A DNA stretch of 64,000 bases from Flavobacterium quisquiliarum. GTDB taxonomy: Bacteria > Bacteroidota > Bacteroidia > Flavobacteriales > Flavobacteriaceae. The stretch lies in assembly GCF_019308285.1 (NCBI RefSeq), contig NZ_WWEM01000033.1, positions 186,001 to 250,000 of the forward strand, written 5' to 3'. Below, piece by piece: positions 7,931-17,122 of the stretch. A program made the position numbers and the translations under genes. Numbering within the stretch: position 1 is the first letter of the stretch; each line of letters begins with the position of its first letter. The notes under the pieces are model-generated. The model was not told the origin of the DNA and ran no database searches. It was given only the letters and a program-made list of their open reading frames with translations.

Positions 7931-8893
7931 ATGAAACCAATTCTACAATTATATCGCGGTTATGCAAATGAGCAAGAATTAATTGTGATGGGGCACGTTT
8001 TAAAGAAAGAGCACAATTACGATTTTGAAAAAAGAAAATTAAAAAACGCTACTTCAATCTTAAAGTTATTCCGAATCAAAACCATTAAAAATTTTGATGT
8101 TTATCTTCATTATAATAACGAAATCATTCACACCAAAACTCTAGATGATGGTTATTTCAATTTTTGTATTCCGTTGGAAAAAGAAACGCATTTTGGCTGG
8201 ATGCCATATGAAGTTAGTTTGAAATACAACGACGAAACTATAGTGTGTAAAGGCAGTTTTATACGACCGCACAAAGGCAAACTCGGAATCATATCTGACA
8301 TTGATGATACTTTTTTGATTTCGCACACCAAAAATTTTTTCAAAAAACTTTATATTTTACTTTTTAAGAATGTAAATGACCGTAAGGTCTTTAAAGATGT
8401 CGTCGCTCATTATCAAGCCTTAAGTCAGGCAGGAAGAGACAAACCTGAAGAAGAAAATGCCTTTTTCTATATTTCCAGCAGCGAATGGAATTTATACCGT
8501 TTTATTGCAAAATTTACCAAAATCCACAAACTTCCAAAAGCTGTAATTCTCCTGAAAGACATCAGAAGAGGAATTACTGATTTCTTTATGAGCGGAAGAG
8601 GAAGCCACGATCATAAGTTTGAAAAAATCAAACATGTTGTCGAATTCTATCCTACTTTAAAATATGTTTTATTAGGTGATGATTCACAGCACGATCCTAT
8701 TTTATACGAACGTATCTGCAAAATATTTCCAGTTACCGTAATTGCGGTTTACATTAGACAAACTGGTAAATCACCAAAATCTGAAGTCCAAAAAATTCTA
8801 AAAAACCTAGAAAATCTGAATGTTTCTGTCTGCTATTTTAAAGAAAGTGGCAAAGCTATTGAACATTCAAAATCTATTAGGATTATTGAATAG
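7931..8893 (+). CDS. APP1-type phosphatidate phosphatase (DUF2183)
   Basis: A 320-residue protein of the App1 catalytic family, HAD-like enzymes that dephosphorylate phosphatidate to diacylglycerol. The nucleophile motif DIDDT is at about residue 119 (GKLGIISDIDDTF). It is followed by FFYISSSEWNLY, KDIRRGITDFFMSGRGSHDHK and VLLGDDSQHDPILYE, all family hallmarks. There is no signal peptide, so it probably acts at the cytosolic membrane face. The N-terminal 110 residues are strand-rich and may be a lipid- or partner-binding domain. It faces the lipid kinase gene head to head. Confidence 0.88.
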   Translation: MKPILQLYRGYANEQELIVMGHVLKKEHNYDFEKRKLKNATSILKLFRIKTIKNFDVYLHYNNEIIHTKTLDDGYFNFCIPLEKETHFGWMPYEVSLKYNDETIVCKGSFIRPHKGKLGIISDIDDTFLISHTKNFFKKLYILLFKNVNDRKVFKDVVAHYQALSQAGRDKPEEENAFFYISSSEWNLYRFIAKFTKIHKLPKAVILLKDIRRGITDFFMSGRGSHDHKFEKIKHVVEFYPTLKYVLLGDDSQHDPILYERICKIFPVTVIAVYIRQTGKSPKSEVQKILKNLENLNVSVCYFKESGKAIEHSKSIRIIE

Positions 8894-8930
8894 TTTTTTT
8901 TTGTTTCAGGTTTTGAACTAATGAATATTT

Positions 8931-9066
8931 AACCGCAAAGCACGCTAAGTTTTTTAAGCGAGAGGTTTTATAAAACACAAAGTTCGCAAAGCTATATAAA
9001 TAAAGCTTTGCGAACTTTTTACATCTTAAAGGCAAACTATAAAAAAACTTAGCGTGCTTTGCGGTA
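8931..9066. repeat. Nested palindromic intergenic element
   Basis: The outer arms AACCGCAAAGCACGCTAAGT (from 8931) and the complementary ACTTAGCGTGCTTTGCGGT (ending near 9065) enclose an inner hairpin, AAAGTTCGCAAAGCT (8979-8993) with AGCTTTGCGAACTTT (9004-9018). Both stems are essentially perfect. The element sits between two convergent genes. Confidence 0.85.
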
Positions 9067-9110
9067 AAATTTAGTTACCAGGATTACAACTTGAAACCTA
9101 AAACAGAATA

Positions 9111-11033
9111 TTAAGCATTAAAACTATCAATCTCTTCCTGAACGATTTCCCAATCCATTAATAACTGCTCTAAATCTTCTTTCTTTTTATTATAAGCAGT
9201 AAAGAATGAGGCGTCTTCAATATGTTTATCGTAATTAGTTTCCAGCATTTTATCGTCATGCTGAATTTGTTTTTCTAATTGCTGAATCTGACTCTCGATT
9301 TTACTTAATCTGTTTTGAAGTGATTTTCCTTTTTTCTGGTCTTCATAAGATAATTTACTTGCTTCTTTTTCTTTTGCAGCTGGTGCATTTTTTACCACAT
9401 CTTTTTTCTCCACTTCACGCATATTTTCCATATTACGCTGTTCCAAGAAAAAGTTGATATCGCCTAAATATTCTCTAATTTTTTGGTCTTTGAATTCGTA
9501 AACGATATTCGACATTCCCTGAAGGAAATCCCTGTCGTGAGAAACTAACAACAAAGTTCCTCCAAATTTTTGAAGCGCGGCCTTTAAAACGTTCTTAGAC
9601 TTAATATCTAAGTGATTGGTAGGCTCATCCATCAGCAGAACATTAATTGGCTGTAATAATAGCTTACAAAGCGCCAAACGGTTACGTTCTCCTCCCGAAA
9701 GTACTTTTACTTTTTTCTCTACATCGTCTCCGCGGAATAAAAATGCTCCCAACATATCACGTACTTTCATACGATTGGTGTCGGTTGCGGCATCTTCCAT
9801 AGTTTGAAGCAGTGTAATTTCTCCGTCCAAATGTTCCGCCTGATTTTGGGCAAAATATCCTAATTGTACATTATGTCCTAATTTGATATTTCCTTCGTAT
9901 TCAAATTCGTTTACCAAAGCTTTGATAAAAGTTGATTTCCCTTGTCCGTTTTGTCCAACAAAAGCAATTTTACTTCCTCTTTCAACCAACAAACTGATGT
10001 CTTTCAGAATCGTTTTATCGCCATAAGCTTTGGTTACATCTTCGGCTTCGATCACAACTTTTCCTGGTTCTTTTGAAACAGGAAAAGAAATATTCATTAC
10101 AGAATTGTCGTCTTCATCAACTTCGATTCTTTCAACTTTATCTAATTTTTTAATCAACGACTGCGCCATCGAAGCCTTTGAAGCCTTGGCACGGAATTTC
10201 TCGATTAATTTTTCTGTTTCTTCAATTTTCTTCTGCTGATTTTTTTGAGTCGCCAATTGTTTCTCACGAATTTCATGACGCAATTCTAAATACTGAGAAT
10301 ACGGTTTATTGAAATCGTATGCTTTTCCTAAAGAAATTTCGATTGTTCTATTCGTAACATTGTCCAAGAACATTTTATCATGCGACACAATCACAACTAC
10401 TCCAGGATAATTGCGAAGGAAATTTTCTAACCAAATAATACTTTCGATATCTAAGTGGTTGGTTGGCTCATCCAGAAGTAATACATCATTAGACTGTAAA
10501 AGTAATTTTGCCAATTCGATACGCATTCTCCATCCACCAGAAAAAGTTTCGGTTTGGTTATTAAAAACTTCTCTTTTAAAACCTAAACCTAAAAGAATTT
10601 TTTCTGTATCTCCAACATAGTTATAACCACCTAAAAGTTCAAAACGGTGCGTATAATCAGATAAATCCTCAATGATTTTAGCGTATTCTTCACTTTCATA
10701 ATCCGTTCTGGTAACCAATTGATGATTGATCTCTTCCAGCTTCTTTTCTACAACCTTGATTTCAGTAAAAGCTTCATAAGCTTCCTCTAATACGGTTCTT
10801 CCCTGTTCAAAATCAATATCCTGACGTAAGAAACCCATCTTGATATCTTTCTCTTGAGAAATAACTCCAGAATCCGGTTTAAAATCTCCTGCCAACATTT
10901 TTAGCATGGTAGACTTACCTGCTCCGTTTTTACCAACAAGACCAACTCGGTCTCCAGCTCCTAAACGGAAAGTTACTTCTTCAAATAAATAGGTTCCTCC
11001 AAAAGAAACGGAAAGATTGTGTATATTAAGCAT
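9111..11033 (-). CDS. ABC-F family ATPase
   Basis: A 640-residue soluble protein with two ATP-binding cassettes in one chain and no membrane segments, the layout of ABC-F proteins that act on ribosomes. First cassette: Walker A GKNGAGKST near residue 36, signature SGGWRMRIELAKLL, Walker B LLLDEPTNHLD. Second cassette: GQNGQGKST near 359, LSGGERNRLALCKLL, VLLMDEPTNHLD. A charged linker of about 80 residues (KQLATQKNQQKKIEETEKLI) joins them, and the last 100 residues form a coiled coil as in Uup and ABCF3-like members. Whether it resolves stalled ribosomes or serves biogenesis is open. It is divergent from the DUF983 gene. Confidence 0.92.
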   Translation of the reverse strand: MLNIHNLSVSFGGTYLFEEVTFRLGAGDRVGLVGKNGAGKSTMLKMLAGDFKPDSGVISQEKDIKMGFLRQDIDFEQGRTVLEEAYEAFTEIKVVEKKLEEINHQLVTRTDYESEEYAKIIEDLSDYTHRFELLGGYNYVGDTEKILLGLGFKREVFNNQTETFSGGWRMRIELAKLLLQSNDVLLLDEPTNHLDIESIIWLENFLRNYPGVVVIVSHDKMFLDNVTNRTIEISLGKAYDFNKPYSQYLELRHEIREKQLATQKNQQKKIEETEKLIEKFRAKASKASMAQSLIKKLDKVERIEVDEDDNSVMNISFPVSKEPGKVVIEAEDVTKAYGDKTILKDISLLVERGSKIAFVGQNGQGKSTFIKALVNEFEYEGNIKLGHNVQLGYFAQNQAEHLDGEITLLQTMEDAATDTNRMKVRDMLGAFLFRGDDVEKKVKVLSGGERNRLALCKLLLQPINVLLMDEPTNHLDIKSKNVLKAALQKFGGTLLLVSHDRDFLQGMSNIVYEFKDQKIREYLGDINFFLEQRNMENMREVEKKDVVKNAPAAKEKEASKLSYEDQKKGKSLQNRLSKIESQIQQLEKQIQHDDKMLETNYDKHIEDASFFTAYNKKKEDLEQLLMDWEIVQEEIDSFNA

Positions 11034-11099
11034 AATTTATAACTATTGTTATCAGCAGTAAAGGTTGAAAAATCGTACCTTTGTTTAAATTTTTTGCAA

Positions 11100-11483
11100 A
11101 TGTTAAAAAAAGGATCGAAACTAAATAGTATTTTAACAGGAAGTTGTCCAAAATGCCAAAATGAAAGCATGTATGAAGACAAAAACCCGCTTCATTTGAG
11201 TAAAGTTCTAAAAATGAATGAAAACTGCAGTCACTGCGGCTTCAAATATCAAATTGAACCATCGTTCTTTTATGGCGCCATGTACGTCAGCTACGGATTG
11301 AATGTTGCTGTTGGAATTGCTGCCTTTATTGTCTCTTTTGTCTTTTTTGGAGCCAATATCGAGCAATCATTTATCGCCATTATCGTGACTTTGGTCGTTT
11401 TGTTTCCTTTTGTACTTCGTCTGTCTAGAAACTTATACATTAACATGTTTGTTTCTTATGATCCTAACGCTGGCCGAAAGTAA
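11100..11483 (+). CDS. DUF983 family zinc-ribbon membrane protein
   Basis: About 127 residues from the ATG at 11100. An upstream in-frame TTG (11046) would place the promoter box TACCTTTG (11076-11083) inside the gene, so the ATG is preferred. The N-terminal part carries two CxxC pairs (CPKCQNE, CSHCGFKY) that should bind zinc. The block EPSFFYGAMYVSYGLNVAVG and two membrane helices (about residues 57-80 and 87-107) define DUF983, a family of unknown function. The 3' end overlaps the convergent oxidoreductase gene by 20 bases. Confidence 0.88.
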   Translation: MLKKGSKLNSILTGSCPKCQNESMYEDKNPLHLSKVLKMNENCSHCGFKYQIEPSFFYGAMYVSYGLNVAVGIAAFIVSFVFFGANIEQSFIAIIVTLVVLFPFVLRLSRNLYINMFVSYDPNAGRK

Positions 11484-12537
11484 TCCCTTTTAAATATCTT
11501 TTATGGAATCGCTTAATATCGGCTTCTCGGTCTATAGGCGTTCCGTTTTCAATATGCTCGTACAACATTTTTGCCAATGCCGGCCCGAGCATCACGCCTC
11601 GCGTTCCTAATCCGTTAAGAACATGAATAGAACTGTATGCTTCGTGAGTACCAACTAAAGGTCTTCTATCCGCAACTGTTGGTCTTACTCCAGCAAAATG
11701 CTTTATGATCTCAAAATCGCAGGTAATAATTTCTTTTATTCGATCTATAAGTTCCTGTTTCCCTTCTTCTGTTGGAAGATCCGTCTTATCATGCCAATTG
11801 TAAGTTGCACCAACTTTAAACAAATTACCACCTACTGGTAAAATAAAGACACTTGTATTCACAATTAGGTCTAATTTTAAATCAGGTGCTTTTATCAAAA
11901 ACAATTCTCCTTTCGTCCCATCCAAAGGAAGATAATTAAAATATGGATTTTTATGTAGTCCAAAACCTTCTGCAAATATGATATGGCGGGCTTTAATACT
12001 TTTATACTGAATTCCAGATTCAAGAATTTCCAAGAAAGAACTATGAAAAGATTCTTCCAGAAGCAAATTATTATCTTTTAAATAAGCTTTATAACTCTCC
12101 AACAGCTGTCCAGTTTTTACATAGCCTGTATGCAGCACTTCTCCATAATTATGAGGAGAATCGATACCTTGATACTTTTTAGTAATGAGTTTGGTGGATA
12201 AAAACGGAGCTAAGTTTATTTTATCAGAAGCAGCAAACCAATTATTCTGTTCTTCAATCGAAAAAAACTTTCGGAGAATAGGCATTTTATAATTGAATTT
12301 TTCCTGCAATTTGTCCTCAACTTGATCATAGAATTCGTTCATCAAAACCAAATGCTCTTTAGCATTCCAAACTTCGCTGAAACGTTTCAGAATAACTGGA
12401 TTGTACAAACCACCTGCAATTCTAGATGAATTTTGAGATTTGTCATCTATAACTAAAATAGATTTATTGTTTTTAAGGGCAACTTCGGCAAAAGAAATTC
12501 CAGCCAATCCAGATCCGACGATTAAATAATCAAGCAT
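11464..12537 (-). CDS. FAD-dependent oxidoreductase (DadA/ThiO-like)
   Basis: A 357-residue flavoprotein. The N-terminal Rossmann motif reads DYLIVGSGLAGISFAEVALK (residues 3-22), followed by an acidic strand end at DD. The middle has the substrate-domain strands, and the C-terminal block GVRPTVADRRPLVGTHEAY followed by HVLNGLGTRGVMLGPALA closes the FAD site as in D-amino-acid and glycine oxidases. The substrate is not predictable. It is transcribed in the same direction as gldKLMNO but lies after their terminators. The tail-to-tail overlap with DUF983 is 20 bases. Confidence 0.85.
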   Translation of the reverse strand: MLDYLIVGSGLAGISFAEVALKNNKSILVIDDKSQNSSRIAGGLYNPVILKRFSEVWNAKEHLVLMNEFYDQVEDKLQEKFNYKMPILRKFFSIEEQNNWFAASDKINLAPFLSTKLITKKYQGIDSPHNYGEVLHTGYVKTGQLLESYKAYLKDNNLLLEESFHSSFLEILESGIQYKSIKARHIIFAEGFGLHKNPYFNYLPLDGTKGELFLIKAPDLKLDLIVNTSVFILPVGGNLFKVGATYNWHDKTDLPTEEGKQELIDRIKEIITCDFEIIKHFAGVRPTVADRRPLVGTHEAYSSIHVLNGLGTRGVMLGPALAKMLYEHIENGTPIDREADIKRFHKRYLKGITFGQR

Positions 12538-12559
12538 TTGCAGTGTAGATAAAATAAAA

Positions 12560-12589
12560 AAACTCTAACTACAAAGGTAGCAAGAGTTT
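12560..12589 (-). terminator. Terminator after gldO
   Basis: AAACTCTAACTAC and GTAGCAAGAGTTT pair with two mismatches around an AAAG loop. It is the same hairpin, slightly decayed, as the one after gldN. Confidence 0.65.
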
Positions 12590-12611
12590 CTCTTATAATT
12601 TGATTCATTAC

Positions 12612-13607
12612 TTAGTAATTCCACATATCTTCTTCGAAATTTCGAATCTTCTCTTTTACACGTTCAGATTCCAATAACTGACTTTGCGCATTATCTCGTA
12701 TATAGTCTTTAATTTCACGGTCCCCATATACATTTTCTTCTTTATAAATCACGGCATTAAACCTTCTGGAATCTAATATCTGATCAAATGAGATTGGAAG
12801 AGCTGAATTATATTCATTAAAGGCTTTAGCTTCATGCAGTACATCGCGCGCATTTGGAAAGAAAACCCAGAATAATTCAATATAATCTTTTTCATCACTA
12901 TTCATCGTATAAACATCCGGAGTGACTGGGCAGATTCCGAGTAAACGATATTTTAATTCACTTTGACGTTTATCAAAATACCAAAATCCTTTAATCTTAT
13001 ATTGACTTACATCTGCCGCAGTAAGATCTTGTTTTAAAATATACTCAGCAGGAACAGTTCTGGTTGGCCCAACAGTTTCTTCAACATAAGAAACACTTTT
13101 CTTTTTCCCTTTGCCAGTAATTACCTTTTTCTTGACCACACGCGACCTATAGTCGTCAGGATATTGATTAATAAGTTCTCTTCCCGCGTCCGTCGTATCT
13201 ACACGAGATAAAGCACCTTCGATATCTTTTAAAGACTTTTTGGTATTAAAATAACTATCGGTATACACTTCAGTTATTTTACCTGTTTTAATTCCCTTTG
13301 TTAAAACATCATAAAGAGAGCGTCTATCCTTCCCGATATTTACACTATCAACAGGAAAGTATAATGGAAAATTTATTCTTTGGTTTAAATCAATAATTTC
13401 CCAAACCATTTTACCCATTAAAATATCCCGATCATCAACATAACCATAGGCTAAAGGTTTATCGTTATCAGACATCATTTGTGCAGGTGTCTTAATTCCA
13501 ATCTGATCAGCAGTTTTGGCATTAAGTAAATTAGACTGCGCATAAGAAACCAAATTTCCAGCCACAGCAACAACAGCAATTAAAAAATTTCTCATTTTCA
13601 TAATCAT
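12612..13607 (-). CDS. gldO: Gliding motility protein GldO (GldN paralogue)
   Basis: A 331-residue periplasmic protein with a signal peptide (RNFLIAVVAVAGNLVSYAQ). By eye it is about 85% identical to the adjacent gldN product, with no large gaps. Shared blocks include AYGYVDDRDILMGK, YILKQDLTAADV, LLGICPVTPDVYTMN and the C-terminus EEDMWNY. In F. johnsoniae gldO is a tandem duplicate that can partly replace gldN. GldN-type proteins join GldK in the periplasmic ring attached to the outer membrane in type IX secretion. The start could also be the third or fifth codon (MIMKM). It is separated from gldN by a strong terminator and about 180 bases, so it may have its own promoter. Confidence 0.92.
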   Translation of the reverse strand: MIMKMRNFLIAVVAVAGNLVSYAQSNLLNAKTADQIGIKTPAQMMSDNDKPLAYGYVDDRDILMGKMVWEIIDLNQRINFPLYFPVDSVNIGKDRRSLYDVLTKGIKTGKITEVYTDSYFNTKKSLKDIEGALSRVDTTDAGRELINQYPDDYRSRVVKKKVITGKGKKKSVSYVEETVGPTRTVPAEYILKQDLTAADVSQYKIKGFWYFDKRQSELKYRLLGICPVTPDVYTMNSDEKDYIELFWVFFPNARDVLHEAKAFNEYNSALPISFDQILDSRRFNAVIYKEENVYGDREIKDYIRDNAQSQLLESERVKEKIRNFEEDMWNY

Positions 13608-13738
13608 AACAATTATTAGACATTAAACGAAATTTTATTAAATATATTGTTATTTTTCCTACATAAATAAATTAAAATAAAATTATATCCTATCCAATCT
13701 CTTTTTTTAAAAGAAACATGTGAACTATTTACATAAAA

Positions 13739-13770
13739 AAAACTCTTACTACAAAGGTAGTAAGAGTTTT
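13739..13770 (-). terminator. Terminator after gldN
   Basis: AAAACTCTTACTAC (13739-13752) and GTAGTAAGAGTTTT (13757-13770) form a perfect 14-bp stem with an AAAG loop; the minus-strand read continues into a T run. Confidence 0.88.
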
Positions 13771-13792
13771 TAAATATTTGATTATGTACAAC

Positions 13793-14785
13793 TTAGTAGT
13801 TCCACATATCTTGTTCGAAATTGCGAATTTTCTCTTTCACTCTTTCAGATTCTAACAACTGGTTTTGAGCGTTGTCTTTCATGTAATCGCTAATTGCTCT
13901 ATCTCCGTAAAGATTTTCTTCTTTATAGATTACAGCATTAAAACGTCTTGAATTCAAAATCTGATCAAATGAAATTGGAAGAGCTGAATTGTTGTCGTTG
14001 AAAGCTTTTGCTTCATGAAGCGCTTCTCTAGCATTTGGGAAGAATACCCAAAACAATTCAATATAATCCTTTTCATCACTATTCATAGTATAAACGTCCG
14101 GAGTTACTGGGCAAATACCAAGCAAACGATATTTCAATTCACTTTGACGTTTGTCAAAATACCAATATCCTTTAATTTTATACTGAGTAACATCAGCCGC
14201 AGTAAGATCTTGTTTTAAGATATATTCAGCAGGAACTGTTCTTGTTGGCCCAACTGTTTCTTCAACATAAGATACACTTTTGTTTTTTCCTTTACCAGTA
14301 ACTACTTTTTTCTTCACAACGCGAGATTTGTAATCGTCTGGGTATTGGTTAATCAACTCTCTACCAGCATCTGTTGTATCAATACGAGATAATGATCCTT
14401 CGATGTCTTTCATAGATTTTTTAGTATTAAAATAACTATCTGTATAAACTTCAGTTACTTTTCCACTTTTAATAGCTTTAGTAAGAACGTCATATAAAGA
14501 ACGTCTGTTAGAACCAATATTAGCTGTATCTACCGGAAAATACATTGGAAAATTGATTTTTTCATTTAAGTCAATAATCTCCCATGTAGTTTTTCCCATC
14601 AAGATATCTCTATCATCTACATAACCATAGGCTAAAGGCTTATCATTATCAGATATAAGTTGAGCAGGAGTTTTAAGTCCAATCTGATCAGGTGTTTTTG
14701 CGTTAAGCAAATTAGATTGCGCATTAGAAGCAAAACCTCCAGCGATAGAAACAATAGCTATTAAAAAATTTCTTACTTTCATCAT
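13793..14785 (-). CDS. gldN: Gliding motility / T9SS ring protein GldN (PorN)
   Basis: A 330-residue periplasmic protein with an N-terminal signal peptide ending at SNAQ. It is the standard GldN length, lies directly behind gldM (about 40 bases), and is the second most distal member of the gld run. Diagnostic blocks are PLAYGYVDDRDILMGK, NTKKSMKDIEGSLSRIDTTD and PVTPDVYTMNSDEKDYIELF. In T9SS the GldN homologue PorN binds PorK (GldK) to form a ring around the secretion site, and this part is essential for secretion. Its position next to gldM, rather than sequence alone, is why this copy is called gldN. Confidence 0.95.
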   Translation of the reverse strand: MMKVRNFLIAIVSIAGGFASNAQSNLLNAKTPDQIGLKTPAQLISDNDKPLAYGYVDDRDILMGKTTWEIIDLNEKINFPMYFPVDTANIGSNRRSLYDVLTKAIKSGKVTEVYTDSYFNTKKSMKDIEGSLSRIDTTDAGRELINQYPDDYKSRVVKKKVVTGKGKNKSVSYVEETVGPTRTVPAEYILKQDLTAADVTQYKIKGYWYFDKRQSELKYRLLGICPVTPDVYTMNSDEKDYIELFWVFFPNAREALHEAKAFNDNNSALPISFDQILNSRRFNAVIYKEENLYGDRAISDYMKDNAQNQLLESERVKEKIRNFEQDMWNY

Positions 14786-14826
14786 GATATCATTATAAGA
14801 TATTGAACGTAGCTTACACTACTTTA

Positions 14827-16368
14827 TTATTGTATTTCGTAGATTACCGGAGCAGTTCTTGGCAATAAATAACTACCAGCACCAACCAGTTTAGTTTTAA
14901 TTTCAGAAATAGTAACTTGGTCTCCTTTACCAGCTCTTGAAAGTACTTGTTTACATTGTGCATTTAATCTGTTTCCAGTAACAACAACTGTAGGTTGTCC
15001 AGGAATTTTAAAGTTAAATCCAACAACATCTAAACCAACTTCAAAATCAAAATCAACCAATTTAGCACCAATAGTAGCAATCTCTAAGTTAGATTTAGGA
15101 CCTTTTACAACTCCGTCTTCTCCTCTAATTGTACCTGTTGGCCCAGGAATTCCTTTAATTCTGAATGTTTTCTTATCTGTTACTTTGTCTCCGTTTGGTA
15201 ATGTTCCTGTAACTGAAATTGTTGTCTCAGTACCTGAACCTGGGCTCATGTTATATTTTCCTGGTTTTCCAGCAGAAGATAACCCTGGAGCACTAGCAAC
15301 AATTTTGTTAGCATCAACACCAGCGAAAGATACAGAGATTGGGTTAACAACTCCTCTATATACAACATTCATCTTGTCTGCAGAAATTGTAGCAGAGTTT
15401 GGTCTTGGAACTACAACATATTTTCCAGAGAATTTCAAAGGAATATTTTTACCATCCTCTAAGAAAGTAAATTGTCCATTGATATCTTGTTCTCCAACTC
15501 CACCAGCGGTTAAAGAGATAACAGCTTGTCCGTTAATGATTTGTCCAGGACCTTGGAATGAAGTAGGTTTAGTGTTTTCGTCATAACGACCTAAAACTAC
15601 TTTACCTGTAACTTTTTCTCCTTGGAAGTAAGCATTTTTGTCTAAAACAACAATCGCTTGGTAGTTACTGTAAGAAGCAGCAGCAACTGCAGCTTTTCCT
15701 AAAGCACTATTGTAAACGTCAGCTTCTGTTTTCTGAACGTCATTCTGCCAAGCTGAAAGTTTAGCCGCAGATGCGATTGCAGGGAAACCTTTAAAATGAT
15801 AAGCTAAGTATTTTTCTTTTATACCGTCTTTGTTTTTTACATCAGAAAGATCAAATTTTTTATCAACCTCAGAAATGATTGCTGCATATTTTTTATCTGT
15901 TCCTAAAGCTGCTTTTAAATCCGCTTTATATTTTTCGATTTTAGCGATAATTTCGTTACCTTTTTTAGTGTAACCGTCTCCTGTAAACCAGTCGTCGATG
16001 TTATCACCTTTGTCCATAGACTCGTAAGGCATTTTTCCAGTTGCTTTATCAACTTCAAAACCTTGTACAGCCTGAGTTTTTAATGTACCGATATAAGCAT
16101 AAAAATCTTTAGAAATTGCTTCAACTTTATGAGCAGTTTGAGCTGCAATAGCAAACTCTCCTTTTGCTTCAGCCGCTTTTTGATCTAATGCTGTTAATAA
16201 AGAGGCATTGTTTGTGATTGATGTTGTATTAGAAGCTTCAAATTTCTCGTTAAACAAACCGAAACCTGAAATAACTTCTTTTGATACGTTCATTGCCAAC
16301 ATTGCGATGAAAACCAGATACATCAGGTTGATCATCTTCTGTCTAGGGGTTAATTTTCCTCCTGCCAT
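14827..16368 (-). CDS. gldM: Gliding motility / T9SS motor protein GldM (PorM)
   Basis: A 513-residue protein. A single N-terminal membrane helix follows the conserved opening GGKLTPRQKMINLMYLVFIA (residues 3-22), which holds the part that sits inside the GldL helices of the proton-driven motor. The long periplasmic part has a helical D1 domain to about residue 225, then three strand-rich domains (from IVVLDKNAYFQGEKVTGKV, ISADKMNVVYRGVVNPISVS and GIPGPTGTIRG). Through these it spans the periplasm to reach the GldK/GldN ring. Length and domain order are those of the family. It is the third gene of the operon, 51 bases after gldL. Confidence 0.96.
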   Translation of the reverse strand: MAGGKLTPRQKMINLMYLVFIAMLAMNVSKEVISGFGLFNEKFEASNTTSITNNASLLTALDQKAAEAKGEFAIAAQTAHKVEAISKDFYAYIGTLKTQAVQGFEVDKATGKMPYESMDKGDNIDDWFTGDGYTKKGNEIIAKIEKYKADLKAALGTDKKYAAIISEVDKKFDLSDVKNKDGIKEKYLAYHFKGFPAIASAAKLSAWQNDVQKTEADVYNSALGKAAVAAASYSNYQAIVVLDKNAYFQGEKVTGKVVLGRYDENTKPTSFQGPGQIINGQAVISLTAGGVGEQDINGQFTFLEDGKNIPLKFSGKYVVVPRPNSATISADKMNVVYRGVVNPISVSFAGVDANKIVASAPGLSSAGKPGKYNMSPGSGTETTISVTGTLPNGDKVTDKKTFRIKGIPGPTGTIRGEDGVVKGPKSNLEIATIGAKLVDFDFEVGLDVVGFNFKIPGQPTVVVTGNRLNAQCKQVLSRAGKGDQVTISEIKTKLVGAGSYLLPRTAPVIYEIQ

Positions 16369-16419
16369 TTTTTCTAATTAGTTCTTTTATTAATAAATTT
16401 AATATTAGTTAAAAACTAA

Positions 16420-17067
16420 TTATCCTTTGTTACTCATTGCAGAAAGCATACCACCATAAACACTGTTTAAAGAAGCAATGTTTGCAGTCATAGACGCCAT
16501 TTGTTCTTTTAATTTAGAAGCATTTTCAGCGATCTCTTTGTTAGCCTCAGCGTTTCTAGAAGCGCTTTCTAATTGTACTTTATAAAGACCATTTAATGAT
16601 TCCATTTGAGAAGCAGCTAAAGCTAATTCATCAGAATATTTCTTTTGACCTGCAATTGAATCTACAGTTGGAGCAATTCCTTTAGCAGCTGATTCGAAGT
16701 TTTTGATGCTATTTCCTAAACTTGACATTAATTCACCGTCAATTTTAGCTTCTTTTAATAATGTATCTAATTTTTGAGATAATAATCCTTGAGCGTCTGT
16801 TGGAGTTTCAACTTTGTCAGCTTTTTTTCTAGCTTGTCCATTTGCTAATTCAGGGTAAACAAGAGTCCAATCTAACTCGTCTTCAACAGGTTCGAAAGCA
16901 GAAAGCGCAAAAATCAACGCTTCAGTCAACAATCCCACTGAAAGCATAACTGTTCCTGTTAATGGTCCAATTTCAAAGTGAGTAATTTTGAATAAAGCTC
17001 CAACGATTACCACTGCCGCTCCCATACCATAAGCGAAATTCATTGCTTTTTTACTTAATAATGCCAT
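16420..17067 (-). CDS. gldL: Gliding motility / T9SS motor protein GldL (PorL)
   Basis: A 215-residue inner-membrane protein. Two membrane helices lie in the first 60 residues (FAYGMGAAVVIVGALFKITH and the stretch GTVMLSVGLLTEALIFALSA). The acidic residue in helix 2 (E at LLTEAL, about residue 49) is the position implicated in proton flow in the GldL-GldM motor. The rest is a cytoplasmic helical domain with the repeat-like NASKLKEQMASMTANIASLN near the end. It lies between gldK and gldM with short spacers (55 and 51 bases), as in all T9SS operons of the class. Confidence 0.95.
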   Translation of the reverse strand: MALLSKKAMNFAYGMGAAVVIVGALFKITHFEIGPLTGTVMLSVGLLTEALIFALSAFEPVEDELDWTLVYPELANGQARKKADKVETPTDAQGLLSQKLDTLLKEAKIDGELMSSLGNSIKNFESAAKGIAPTVDSIAGQKKYSDELALAASQMESLNGLYKVQLESASRNAEANKEIAENASKLKEQMASMTANIASLNSVYGGMLSAMSNKG

Positions 17068-17122
17068 AATACTTTTTTTTTAGGTTTAAAATAGATTTGT
17101 TGGATATTGATAAAATTATAAA

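Noticed and set aside
11046..11099. Longer DUF983 protein from TTG at 11046
   Set aside because: It would place the TACCTTTG promoter box inside the gene; the ATG at 11100 gives the family's normal start.
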